Assembly: GCF_026168555.1 (NCBI RefSeq)
Contig: NZ_CP092471.1
Coordinates: 1,994,501 to 2,058,500 of the forward strand
DNA from: Qipengyuania spongiae
GTDB lineage: Bacteria > Pseudomonadota > Alphaproteobacteria > Sphingomonadales > Sphingomonadaceae
Direction of reading: 5' to 3'
Length of the DNA: 64,000 nt
Positions 38,666 through 46,571 of this stretch are shown here, in pieces; positions within the stretch are counted from its first letter, which is position 1; every line of letters begins with the position of its first letter. Below the pieces are notes generated by a model. It saw only the letters and a program-made list of their open reading frames with translations. It was not told the origin of the DNA and did no database searches. The translations under genes were made by a program, and so were the position numbers.

Positions 38666-38694
38666 ATGATACTTCGTTATTGGAATAATTGCAA
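38666..38694 (-). promoter_or_regulatory. Sigma70-type promoter of the 76-residue/AIPR module
   Basis: On the minus strand, -35 TTGCAA at 38694-38689, a 17-base spacer and -10 TATCAT at 38671-38666 (5/6 match). Transcription should start near 38659, giving a leader of about 70 bases. The surrounding sequence is AT-rich compared with the flanks. Confidence 0.7.
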
Positions 38695-38765
38695 GAAGGT
38701 TGCGTCACAAGAAAAGCTGGATGGGAACAACTTTCCTACAACCCCCCACATGCCATAGATAACCC

Positions 38766-38794
38766 GGTCCACCTTCCCGCAAAGGAACCGGACC
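38766..38794 (+). promoter_or_regulatory. Hairpin sequestering the ribosome site of the HTH gene
   Basis: GGTCC (38766-38770) pairs with GGACC (38790-38794) and CCTT (38772-38775) with AAGG (38782-38785). The Shine-Dalgarno AAGGA at 38782-38786 lies in the 3' part, eight bases before the ATG at 38795. The stem is short and interrupted, so a regulatory effect is only possible. Confidence 0.35.
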
Positions 38795-39634
38795 ATGAAC
38801 GCTCCCACGCCCAATCTCCCCGCGCTGCTCGAACAGCTTCCTGACGGCGACACGCGCAAGCCGCTCCTAGAACTCACTCCCGCCGTCATGCGCGAGTTTC
38901 TCGAGGCGCTGGCGGTGGTCGGCTCGGTGCGGAGCGCGGCGCGGGTGGCGCGGGTCTCTCACCAGACGGTCTATCGCGCACGCCGCGCCTTGCCCGAATT
39001 CCGCCGCTGCTGGGACGCGGCGCTGCTCCAGGCGCTGCCCCATGCCGAGGATGCGCTCGCCACCCGCGCGATCGACGGGGTGGAGGAGAAGGTCTTCTAT
39101 CACGGCGAGGAGATCGGCACCCGCCGCCGCCACGATCCGCGCCTGCTGCTCGCCCATATCGGGCGGCTCGACCGGCTCGCCGCCCGCAGCGATGTCGCGC
39201 ACCTCTCCGACCGCTTCGACGAGGCGCTCGACGCGCTGGAGAAGGGCGAGCCGCTGCCCTGTGCTGCGGGCGAGGAAGCGGGGGCGGATGCGGGGGGAAA
39301 TGTCTCTTCTGAACCGTGTAACACCCGGTCCATGTCCAACAGCGCCTCCGACAGCGGCTCCAACAGCGACGGGGCGGGGGAGCCGGTGGTGAAGGACTGG
39401 TACACGCGGATGATCGAGGCGATGGAGGACGACCGGCCCTTCTACGCGCTGCTCCCCTCCGAACACGACGACCCCGAACTGGTCGACGAGGTGCAGTTCT
39501 TCGCTTTCGAGGAAGGACTGGACCGCTGGTGGGAAATCACCACCTACGAGGAACTGAACGAGGCACGGGAGCGCGAGGCCATCCTGGAGGAGACGCGCCA
39601 GGCGCTGGCCGGGGGAGGGGGCGGACGGGTCTGA
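38795..39634 (+). CDS. Helix-turn-helix protein, phage small-terminase-like N-terminus
   Basis: 279 residues. Residues about 33-75 form a HTH (ALAVVGSVRSAARVARVSHQ, then TVYRARRALPEFRRCWDAAL), similar in style to small terminase subunits and to HTH proteins I know as hypothetical in Erythrobacteraceae. A helical segment with ATRAIDGVEEKVFYHGEEIG and RHDPRLLLAHIGRLDRLAAR follows. A Ser/Asn/Gly-rich linker (about 170-195) separates an acidic C-terminal domain (YTRMIEAMEDDRPFYALLPS, EEGLDRWWEI). Codon use is high-GC, unlike the AIPR module. No phage genes are near. Function unknown, DNA binding likely. Confidence 0.72.
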   Translation: MNAPTPNLPALLEQLPDGDTRKPLLELTPAVMREFLEALAVVGSVRSAARVARVSHQTVYRARRALPEFRRCWDAALLQALPHAEDALATRAIDGVEEKVFYHGEEIGTRRRHDPRLLLAHIGRLDRLAARSDVAHLSDRFDEALDALEKGEPLPCAAGEEAGADAGGNVSSEPCNTRSMSNSASDSGSNSDGAGEPVVKDWYTRMIEAMEDDRPFYALLPSEHDDPELVDEVQFFAFEEGLDRWWEITTYEELNEAREREAILEETRQALAGGGGGRV

Positions 39635-39745
39635 ACTCGGAGCGTCGCTGCCTCGCGTCTGTCACCGGACCGAAGGAGGTCCGGCAAGGCCGACCAGCCG
39701 CCCGCAGGCGCCCGAACGAAACGAGGAACAGCGCCGAGGACGCTC

Positions 39746-40288
39746 TCAGTCGAGAAGCGCAAGCTCCACGGTGCCCGAGCCGCGCTGGATCAGGCCCAGC
39801 TCGCTCGCGGCGGCGCGGCTCACGTCGATCACGCGGTTGCCGTGGAACGGGCCGCGGTCGTTGATCGTCACGGTCACGGTGTGGCCGTTGGCGGGGTTGG
39901 TCACCTGCACGCGGCTGCCGAAGGGCAGGGTGCGGTGCGCGGCGGTCATCGCGTTCATGTCGAACGCCTCGCCGCTGGCCGTGCGGCGGCCGTGGAACTT
40001 GCGCCCGTAATAAGAGGCGCGCCCGCCCTGGATATGGGTGGCGACCGGCTCGGCCTCGACCGGCGGTTCGAAGCTCTCGAGGTCGACGGCGCGGGGTGCG
40101 GCGGCGGCGACCGGCAGCTTGCCGAAACGGGCGAACAGGTCGGCGAAGTGCTGGTCGCCCGTCTGCTGGACATGGCTGTGCGCGACGGTGCGCGGCGTGG
40201 TCTCGGCCAGAGCGACCGTGGTCGCGGAAAGCGCCAGCGAACCGGCGAAAACGGTCGCAACCGTGCGAAGAGATTTACGTGCAGGCAT
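39746..40288 (-). CDS. rlpA: RlpA-like septal ring lytic transglycosylase
   Basis: 180 residues from ATG 40286-40288, with GGAGG ten bases upstream. The signal peptide (about 1-28) ends VALA. The double-psi beta-barrel domain (about 90-178) has ASYYGRKFHGRRTASGEAFD, TAAHRTLPFGSRVQVTN and INDRGPFHGNRVIDVSRAAA, the RlpA signature including the catalytic Asp. It lacks a lipobox and an SPOR domain, so it is a soluble periplasmic short form. Family members cut denuded glycan strands at the division site or act as expansin-like proteins. Confidence 0.88.
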   Translation of the reverse strand: MPARKSLRTVATVFAGSLALSATTVALAETTPRTVAHSHVQQTGDQHFADLFARFGKLPVAAAAPRAVDLESFEPPVEAEPVATHIQGGRASYYGRKFHGRRTASGEAFDMNAMTAAHRTLPFGSRVQVTNPANGHTVTVTINDRGPFHGNRVIDVSRAAASELGLIQRGSGTVELALLD

Positions 40289-40510
40289 GGGAAAGACCCC
40301 TCCTTCCGAATGCCAGTCTGATAGACGGGGAAGGGGTGCCGAGTCCCTAATACGGCCGTCGCCCGCCCCATTCCGGCCACGATTCACCGCTCTTCGGGAA
40401 CCGATGAAATGCGGTTGCAGATGAGACGTTTTGGAGCGGCGACGAACTGCGCAGCGGTCTTGGCGAGGATGCCGCGACTCGATTCGCAGTCCGTAAAGCG
40501 TTCGGCCCGG

Positions 40511-41725
40511 TCAGCGATCCCGCTTGGCGAGCAACCGCAGGCGCAGGGCGTTGAGCTTGATGAAGCCAGCCGCGTCGGCCTGGTCGTAGGCGCCCGCATC
40601 GTCCTCGAAGGTGACGTGCGCCTCCGAATAAAGGCTGTTCGCGCTCTTCCGCCCGACCACGCTGGCAAGCCCCTTGTAAAGCTTCAGGCGAACCGTGCCG
40701 GCGACCTTCTCCTGACTAAGGTCGATCGCCGCCTGCAGCATCTCGCGCTCCGGGCTGAACCAGAGGCCGTTGTAGATCAGTTCGGCATAGCGCGGCATCA
40801 GCTCGTCCTTGAGATGCGCCGCCCCCCGGTCGAGCGTGATCTGCTCGATCCCGCGATGGGCGCGGGCGTAGATCTCGCCGCCCGGCGTCTCGTACATGCC
40901 GCGGCTCTTCATGCCGACGAAGCGGTTCTCGACCAGATCGAGACGACCGATCCCGTGCTTGCGCCCGAGTTCGTTGAGCGCCGCCAGCAAGGTCGCCGGG
41001 CTCATCGCCTCGCCGTTCAGCGCGGTGCCATCGCCGCGTTCGAAGTCGATCGTGATGTATTCGGGTGTATCGGGCGCGTCCTCCGGATGGTCGGTGCGCG
41101 AATAGACATAGTCCGGGGTCTCCTCCCACGGATCTTCGAGCACTTTGCCCTCGGACGAGGTGTGCAGGAGGTTCGCGTCGGTGGAGAAGGGGCTCTCGCC
41201 GCGCTTGTCCTTGGGCACGGCGATCTGGTGCTTCTCGGCCCAGCCGATCAGCGCGGTGCGACTGGTAAGGTCCCATTCGCGCCACGGAGCGATCACCTTG
41301 ATGTCGGGATCGAGCGCATAGGCCGACAGTTCGAAGCGGACCTGATCGTTGCCCTTGCCAGTCGCTCCGTGTGCGACGGCATCGGCGCCGGTCTCGTGCG
41401 CGATCTCCACGAGGCGCTTGGAGATGAGCGGGCGAGCGATGCTGGTGCCGAGCAGGTAGTCGCCCTCGTAGCGGGCGTTTGCGCGCATCATCGGGAAGAC
41501 GAAGTCCCGCACGAACTCCTCGCGCAGATCCTCGATGAAGATGTGTTTGTCGGGGATGCCCATGGCGCGGGCCTTCTCGCGCGCCGGTTCGATTTCTTCG
41601 CCCTGGCCGAGATCGGCGGTGAAGGTGACCACCTCGAGCCCGCGTTCGACCTCCAGCCATTTCGCGATGACAGAAGTGTCTAGCCCCCCGGAATAGGCCA
41701 GGACGACTCGCTTGATTTCGGACAT
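40511..41725 (-). CDS. argG: Argininosuccinate synthase
   Basis: 404 residues from ATG 41723-41725. The PP-loop ATP motif [19 protein letters not shown] is near the N-terminus, followed by [14 protein letters not shown] and [20 protein letters not shown]. It joins citrulline and aspartate in arginine synthesis. The length fits the common 400-residue type. No other arg genes are adjacent. The 220 bases after its stop (40289-40510) hold nothing I recognise. Confidence 0.95.
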   Translation of the reverse strand: MSEIKRVVLAYSGGLDTSVIAKWLEVERGLEVVTFTADLGQGEEIEPAREKARAMGIPDKHIFIEDLREEFVRDFVFPMMRANARYEGDYLLGTSIARPLISKRLVEIAHETGADAVAHGATGKGNDQVRFELSAYALDPDIKVIAPWREWDLTSRTALIGWAEKHQIAVPKDKRGESPFSTDANLLHTSSEGKVLEDPWEETPDYVYSRTDHPEDAPDTPEYITIDFERGDGTALNGEAMSPATLLAALNELGRKHGIGRLDLVENRFVGMKSRGMYETPGGEIYARAHRGIEQITLDRGAAHLKDELMPRYAELIYNGLWFSPEREMLQAAIDLSQEKVAGTVRLKLYKGLASVVGRKSANSLYSEAHVTFEDDAGAYDQADAAGFIKLNALRLRLLAKRDR

Positions 41726-41806
41726 GGGGAACCCTTCGCTGGAATGTGCCGGGCGGCTAGCAGGGGTGTGCGGTATCGGCAATCCGCCAGCGGCGGGCCG
41801 CCACGA

Positions 41807-42070
41807 TCAGCGAAGCTGGCTGTCCTTACTTCCCCGCCGATTGATGCCCGCCTGACGTACGGCGCCGTCCTGTCCGCTCTGGCACGCGACGCACCGCTTG
41901 ACGCCCGGCAGCGCCTCGCGCCGTTTCGCGGGAATTTCCTCGCCGCATTTGGCGCACCATTTCGCGCTCTCGCCCATGGGCATTCGCGCGCGAGCGGCGT
42001 TTACCGCGTCGGAAACGGTGTCGTCGATCTGATCCTGCACTGCGCCGTCGCGTGTCCAGCCACCGGCCAT
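41807..42070 (-). CDS. DksA/TraR-type C4 zinc finger protein
   Basis: 87 residues from ATG 42068-42070, preceded by GGAG. A short helical N-terminus (DQIDDTVSDAVNAARARMP) leads to a C4 zinc finger WCAKCGEEIPAKRREALPGV, then KRCVACQ (C-x2-C-x17-C-x2-C). This is the small DksA-like/YbiI type. The coiled-coil tip with Asp residues needed for RNA polymerase secondary-channel action is missing or short, so full DksA function is doubtful. It is native in composition. Confidence 0.83.
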   Translation of the reverse strand: MAGGWTRDGAVQDQIDDTVSDAVNAARARMPMGESAKWCAKCGEEIPAKRREALPGVKRCVACQSGQDGAVRQAGINRRGSKDSQLR

Positions 42071-42204
42071 TTCTGCTCTCCTCTCGAAGGAAAATCTGGG
42101 TTCGCGGAGGTTCGAATTCAATGGGATAGATCGAAACCCCAGTCAGCAGTCCAGAAGCACAGCTTCTTCGCTGGTCGGGCTTCTCGATCGACCTCACGAA
42201 AAGA

Positions 42205-42999
42205 TCACATGCTCGAGGTGCGTTCCCGTTGCCCAGCAAACGCTTCGTAATAAACCTTCCCGTGCCGCACGAGTCCGAGTGCCAGGGACGTCAGGCAGCC
42301 GATCGCAAGCATCTCGCCCCCGTCTTCCAGCGCCACCAAAGGCACGTAAAGGGCAGACGGTGCCATGCTGTGAAGTTGGTCGACGAAGATGCCGAAGAAA
42401 ACCAGGCATCCGAAGCCGACCGAGACGAGAGCCAGGACGCCCATGTCTCCCCGGCGCGGTCGGCAGAGCGCCAACAGCAGCAGCAAGCCGAGAATGGCCG
42501 CTGCGAGCATCCAGGCAATCAGTTCTCCGGTATCGCGTTGTCTCGATCCGGCAAACGTGGGCAGGACAAATTGCTCCGACAGGTAGACTCCGAAATTCTC
42601 GTGAAAACTCGCGGAATCATCGAACCATACGAATGCCAGCAGCGCAGATGCGAACAACAGCACACGCGAGCGGTTCTCGACCGACGCCAGGAGAAAAAGC
42701 ACGCAGGCGCTGAAGGAAAGGCCGTATGCGACTACCTCGCCCATCGAACCTTCGCGACCGGGATCGATCTTGTACGCGATCTTCCCGGCCAGGGGGGAAC
42801 CGTCCTGGACGGCCGTAAAGATGTAGACCGCGATAAGGCACAGTAAGCCGAGGCCAAGCGACAAGCAGGTTACTTTCCAGGCTTGGTCGCCTATTATCAG
42901 CCGCAGCAGGAGCGCCGCTTCGTTTCGTATGTTGGCGACGATAAGCCCCACTCCGTGACCGCCGTCCAGCAAGGCAATGCTCCACAACCTCGGGACCAC
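42205..42999 (-). CDS. Polytopic membrane protein with DDxxxxHE motif, unknown function
   Basis: 264 residues with seven or eight hydrophobic segments. Polar residues inside the membrane part are notable: FVWFDDSASFHENFGVYLSE and FGIFVDQLHSMAPSAL, giving an Asp-Asp/His-Glu and an Asp/His pattern that might bind a metal. This recalls the arrangement in CREST-type membrane hydrolases, but the similarity is only visual. The GTG start at 42997-42999 is uncertain; an internal GTG about 18 codons later would also work. No neighbour suggests a role. Confidence 0.62.
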   Translation of the reverse strand: MVPRLWSIALLDGGHGVGLIVANIRNEAALLLRLIIGDQAWKVTCLSLGLGLLCLIAVYIFTAVQDGSPLAGKIAYKIDPGREGSMGEVVAYGLSFSACVLFLLASVENRSRVLLFASALLAFVWFDDSASFHENFGVYLSEQFVLPTFAGSRQRDTGELIAWMLAAAILGLLLLLALCRPRRGDMGVLALVSVGFGCLVFFGIFVDQLHSMAPSALYVPLVALEDGGEMLAIGCLTSLALGLVRHGKVYYEAFAGQRERTSSM

Positions 43000-43149
43000 A
43001 TCGCAATCGAACGAAATGTGACGGTTAGGTTACATTCCCTGAAAGGCAACCATTCGACCTGCTGCTGCCGTAGATGTTTCAAAGCGGGACCGTCAGGTGC
43101 TTCGGGCGGCGACCACCAGCAGGGCCGCGAAGAATGCCGGTTGCTTGGC

Positions 43150-43887
43150 CTAGATGCCAGCGTACCACTGATAACCGCGGTCTTCCCAGTATCCGCCCTT
43201 GCCACGTCCGATACCGTCCAGGCTCGCCACCGCTTCGACCGCGGTCAGGTATTTGGCGTGCTTGTATCCCAGCTGCCGCTCAATCCGCACGCGCAGAGGA
43301 GCGCCGTTGCGAACGGGGAGGGCCTCGCCATTCAAGGAGTGCGCGATGATCGTCTGGGGATGGAACGCGTCGACCATGTCGATGCTCTCGTAATAATCAT
43401 CGCCGTTGAGATTGTCGGTGCAGCGGAAGACGATGAACTTCGCGTCTCCTCGCAGGTCCGCCGCTTCCAGAAGCGTGCCCAATTGCGGCCCGGTCCATTC
43501 GCCGATCGCGCTCCACCCTTCCACACAATCGTGGCGGGTAACCTGCGTGCGCTGGGGGAGGCGGCGGATATTGTCGAGCGTGAGGGAGAGCGGATTGTCG
43601 ACCAGCCCGCGCACCTCGAGCCGCCAGTCGGCGAACCCGGCCGCGGCCTGCGCCTGGTAATCGCCGTTCTGCGGATCGGTCGATCCGTTGCCGCGAAAGA
43701 AGGGACTGATCTTCGAACGCGGATATTCCGGAGCAAGCGCGCTCCGGTCCCGCAGCAGACGCTGTGCGCCCATGTGCCAGCGCTCGGCTGCCGAAAGCAG
43801 ATTGGCCCCGGCCTCGGTCTCGGCGACCTTGTTGCAGCCGACGACGAAGGCGGCACCGACCATGGCGAGAAACCCTCTACGCTGCAT
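43150..43887 (-). CDS. Molybdopterin-dependent oxidoreductase, sulfite-oxidase fold
   Basis: 245 residues. A Tat-like signal with twin Arg (MQRRGFLAMVGAAFVVGC) ends at a possible lipidated Cys18. The Mo ligand Cys121 lies in VTRHDCVEGWSAIGEWTG, and DDYYESIDMVDAFHPQTIIA and PLRVRIERQLGYKHAKYL belong to the sulfite oxidase-type molybdopterin domain. It overlaps the cytochrome b gene by 11 bases, which suggests a MsrPQ-like pair with electrons from quinol or NADH through the cytochrome. The substrate (methionine sulfoxide, other S- or N-oxides) is not known. Confidence 0.85.
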   Translation of the reverse strand: MQRRGFLAMVGAAFVVGCNKVAETEAGANLLSAAERWHMGAQRLLRDRSALAPEYPRSKISPFFRGNGSTDPQNGDYQAQAAAGFADWRLEVRGLVDNPLSLTLDNIRRLPQRTQVTRHDCVEGWSAIGEWTGPQLGTLLEAADLRGDAKFIVFRCTDNLNGDDYYESIDMVDAFHPQTIIAHSLNGEALPVRNGAPLRVRIERQLGYKHAKYLTAVEAVASLDGIGRGKGGYWEDRGYQWYAGI

Positions 43888-44548
43888 CGGTTCGGCCTCC
43901 GGTGATCATGTCGCGGATCTGTCGGATCGGCCCCGAGAGGAAGACCAGCGCGACGTGGACGATGAAAAAGCCCAGGATGGAGAAGGCGAAGACGAAATGC
44001 AGGCTGCGCGCCGATTGCCGACCCCCCAGAAGGTCGATCATCCAGCCGAAGCTCGGTCCCATGCCGGGGCTGATCGCCATTCCGGTGACGATCATCATCG
44101 GCAGAAGCACGCCGAAAACAAGGCCGTAGCTCAACTTCTGAAGGAAATTGTACTTGCCCGGTCCGTGGTTGAAATCCAACCGCAGATGCGCCTTGATGTC
44201 GCGCCAGACGTGCCCCGGTCGCCATTCGCGCCGGCTAGTGGCGATGTCGCGCTTGAAATGGCGGTTCGCCAGCATCGCGAGCCACATGAAGAGTAGGCCC
44301 AGCGCGAAGGGCCAGGCGGCCAGAACATGCCAGTCGCGCGCGACGGCGAGGCTGTAATAGCCCGGAATTGTCATCCAGTCGGGGAAGCGGGGGACGGCGA
44401 GCCACGCCTGCTCGGCCTGGAAGCCCCAATCGCCCCAATAAAGATAGCGATGTGCGTTGGAGATCGTGAGACCCGACATGAACAAGGTCACCACGAAGAC
44501 GAGATTGATCCAGTGCCAGATCCGGGTGGAGATCGAGTGGCGTTTCAT
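43877..44548 (-). CDS. Membrane cytochrome b, partner of the Mo oxidoreductase
   Basis: 223 residues with four or five membrane helices and several conserved His in them: STRIWHWINLVFVVTLFMSG, RDWHVLAAWPFALGLLF, RSLHFVFAFSILGFF and IVHVALVFLSGP. This matches the di-heme cytochrome b561/Ni-Fe-hydrogenase b type. It probably delivers electrons between the quinone pool and the periplasmic molybdoenzyme encoded right after it. The ATG overlaps the preceding SDR gene stop by four bases (ATGA). Confidence 0.87.
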   Translation of the reverse strand: MKRHSISTRIWHWINLVFVVTLFMSGLTISNAHRYLYWGDWGFQAEQAWLAVPRFPDWMTIPGYYSLAVARDWHVLAAWPFALGLLFMWLAMLANRHFKRDIATSRREWRPGHVWRDIKAHLRLDFNHGPGKYNFLQKLSYGLVFGVLLPMMIVTGMAISPGMGPSFGWMIDLLGGRQSARSLHFVFAFSILGFFIVHVALVFLSGPIRQIRDMITGGRTDAA

Positions 44549-45315
44549 GCGGTCTCTCTGTCTCGGGCGAGATAGATCACATCGCGATCCTGATCGAGCA
44601 GGTGCTGGCCACTGTCGCAGAACAGCGTCTCCCCGCTCGCGAGCCAGCCTCCGGCGAGGAACAGGGCAGCATCCGCAATCTCGTCGGCCCCGGTCTTGCG
44701 TTCGAGCAGATTGAGCCGGTGCGAACGCTCGGCCTCCTCCTCGCTCTGGTCGTGGCTGGGCAGGATCGCCCCGGGGGCCAGCCCGTAGATGCGATCCCGC
44801 GGGTCGGACTGCGCCTTGGCCAGCATGGGAATGGTTGCGGCCAAAGCGTGCTTGCTCATCGTGTAACTGAAGAAATCCGGATTGGGATTTTCCAGCTTCT
44901 GATCGGTGATGTCGATCACCCGCCGCCCGGCTTTCGCGCGCGCTCTTGCGAGAAATTCCTGGGCGAGGCGCGCGGGACTGCGGGCGTTGACCTGCATCGC
45001 CTGCACGCTTGTCTCGTGATCGAGCGCGCCGACATCGTCCGGCTTAAAGACGCTAGCCGAATTGACCAGCACCCGCCAGTCCTCGAACCGTTTCGCCAGA
45101 TCGTCCACCATCTCCACGGTGGCGCTCTCGTCGCCCAGATCGCAGCGGACGGTTTCCGCGCTAGGGAGCGAGCCAGCCAGGTTTTCGGACGCCTCGCGCG
45201 AGGACAGGTAATGGATGACCACATGCCATCCCGCCTCGCCGAAACGGCGCGAGATGGCGGCGCCGATGCGCTTGGCCCCTCCGGTCACCAGAACTGTCGG
45301 CCTGCCCTGCGTCAT
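44545..45315 (-). CDS. Short-chain dehydrogenase/reductase, pteridine reductase-like (FolM/PTR1)
   Basis: 256 residues. NADP-binding VTGGAKRIGAAISRRFGEAG, in which TGxxxRxG is the pteridine-reductase variant of the usual TGxxxGxG motif. The active-site region is VNSASVF and the catalytic Tyr-x3-Lys is FSYTMSKHALAA. It may reduce dihydropterin or monapterin. Molybdopterin itself is a pterin, and the gene is co-transcribed with a molybdoenzyme, so a link to pterin supply is tempting but unproven. Start ATG 45313-45315. Confidence 0.85.
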   Translation of the reverse strand: MTQGRPTVLVTGGAKRIGAAISRRFGEAGWHVVIHYLSSREASENLAGSLPSAETVRCDLGDESATVEMVDDLAKRFEDWRVLVNSASVFKPDDVGALDHETSVQAMQVNARSPARLAQEFLARARAKAGRRVIDITDQKLENPNPDFFSYTMSKHALAATIPMLAKAQSDPRDRIYGLAPGAILPSHDQSEEEAERSHRLNLLERKTGADEIADAALFLAGGWLASGETLFCDSGQHLLDQDRDVIYLARDRETA

Positions 45316-45343
45316 GGCGTCGCATCATAGGGCAGCGGGCCAC

Positions 45344-45378
45344 AAAGGAAAGGCGCGTCGCCAGAATGACAACGCGCC
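45344..45378 (-). terminator. Intrinsic terminator of the glycine-zipper gene
   Basis: On the minus strand GGCGCGT (45378-45372) pairs with ACGCGCC (45358-45352), followed by TTTCCTTT. It lies about 25 bases after the stop of the gene at 45404 and just before the SDR gene start. Confidence 0.65.
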
Positions 45379-45403
45379 CTGCCTTTTTTGTCCGATGGTG
45401 CGA

Positions 45404-45790
45404 TCAGCGGCAGCTCAGGCTGCCGCGATCGATTTCGCGCCCGACGACTCCGCCCACTACACCGCCAAGGATCGCGCCGAGAGTCCGGTCTCCGCGACCG
45501 GCGATTTCGTGCCCGGCAAGCGCGCCCACGCCCGCGCCGATGACGAGGCCGGTCGTCCCATTGTCACGCTTGCAGTAATAGCGCCCGTCGTCACCGCGCC
45601 ACATACGGTCGTTCCGAGAGATGCGCTGCGGTTCGACATAGTAGCCACGGCTGTCATAGCGAGCGCGGTCCTTGGCGCGCTTTCCGTGAGCAGGCGCCCA
45701 GCGGGGAGGGTCGGCCAAAGCCGGGGCGGCGGTCCCGATTCCGGTGACGGCCAGGGCGGATGCGGCGATTGCGAGGCTGATCTTCTTCAT
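45404..45790 (-). CDS. Glycine-zipper 2TM-domain exported protein
   Basis: 128 residues from ATG 45788-45790. A signal peptide of about 26 residues ends ALA. A basic, Tyr-rich middle (RYDSRGYYVEPQRISRNDRM, then WRGDDGRYYCKRDNGTTG) leads to a glycine zipper (GLVIGAGVGALAGHEIAG, then TLGAILGGVVGGVVG). This is the 2TM_2 or rickettsial 17-kDa-antigen type. These proteins sit in the envelope, often under stress control, and function is not well known. Two Cys (in YYCKRD and the end SCR) may form a disulfide. A perfect inverted repeat lies 14 bases before the start. Confidence 0.82.
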   Translation of the reverse strand: MKKISLAIAASALAVTGIGTAAPALADPPRWAPAHGKRAKDRARYDSRGYYVEPQRISRNDRMWRGDDGRYYCKRDNGTTGLVIGAGVGALAGHEIAGRGDRTLGAILGGVVGGVVGREIDRGSLSCR

Positions 45791-45803
45791 CTCTCGTTCC
45801 TCA

Positions 45804-45834
45804 TTTCGGAAAGTATGCGAGTACAATTCCGAAA
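45804..45834 (-). promoter_or_regulatory. Inverted repeat upstream of the glycine-zipper gene
   Basis: TTTCGGAA at 45804-45811 and TTCCGAAA at 45827-45834 are perfect 8-bp inverted arms around 15 bases. The repeat ends 14 bases before the gene start on the minus strand, where an operator would be expected to overlap the promoter. The binding protein is not known. Confidence 0.4.
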
Positions 45835-45920
45835 CTCGAAGCAGGGTCCACAACCTCGGATGAACGGTCCGTTGTTCGGTCGATTACAGGACGAACCGTG
45901 CACATTCGACGGACAAAGTG

Positions 45921-46571
45921 TCAAGGAACGAGGCGACCGAGTGCTCTTTCGCGCATGTCGGCGCTTAATCGAGCAAGTTTCGCGATCGAGTGAAAATTTG
46001 CCTGCGAAGACTTGCAGTCGGGATTATGAAGCGCTCCGAAAACACGTGCGACCGACCATTCGCCATGGCCGATCTCGACCCGTTCGACGCAGTCGCCTTC
46101 CTGCACATGGCCTTCCTCGATAACGCGGTAATACCAGCCGCATGCCTTCGTCGTCAGGATCTGGGCGACCATGCCCTTTCGCCCAAAACGATGCTCTATC
46201 TTCCAGCAGGGCTTGCGCGGCTGGCTGACCTCCAGCAGCGCCATTCCGATCCGGAAGCGGTCGCCGATATGGACATTCTCCTCGGTCCAGCCTTCGGTCG
46301 CGAAGTTCTCGCCGAACGGGGCGGGGGCATCGAGCAGAGGGTGATCGCCGAGCCATGAGCGCCACATCGCATCGTGATCGCGGGCGTAGTGATGGACGGC
46401 CATTTCCGGCCCGCCATGGTGCTTGCGATCCGCGACGGCGTCGCCTTCGAGGCCCAGGCGGCCGAGCGTGACGCGGCCTCCCACGGGCCGCTTGTCGATC
46501 GCGCTGAACTCTTCGCCACTGAACCGCCGCGGCTGGCCGATGCACAGGGCGAGGAGCGGCGATGCGTTCAC
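45921..46571 (-). CDS. MOSC-domain protein, YiiM-like
   Basis: 216 residues. The MOSC domain covers about 25-160 with [20 protein letters not shown] and [20 protein letters not shown], and the conserved Cys in [15 protein letters not shown]. The C-terminal helical extension fits YiiM, which with molybdenum cofactor reduces N-hydroxylated compounds such as hydroxylaminopurine. ATG 46569-46571 overlaps the rlmN stop by four bases, so the pair is co-translated. Confidence 0.85.
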   Translation of the reverse strand: MNASPLLALCIGQPRRFSGEEFSAIDKRPVGGRVTLGRLGLEGDAVADRKHHGGPEMAVHHYARDHDAMWRSWLGDHPLLDAPAPFGENFATEGWTEENVHIGDRFRIGMALLEVSQPRKPCWKIEHRFGRKGMVAQILTTKACGWYYRVIEEGHVQEGDCVERVEIGHGEWSVARVFGALHNPDCKSSQANFHSIAKLARLSADMRERALGRLVP

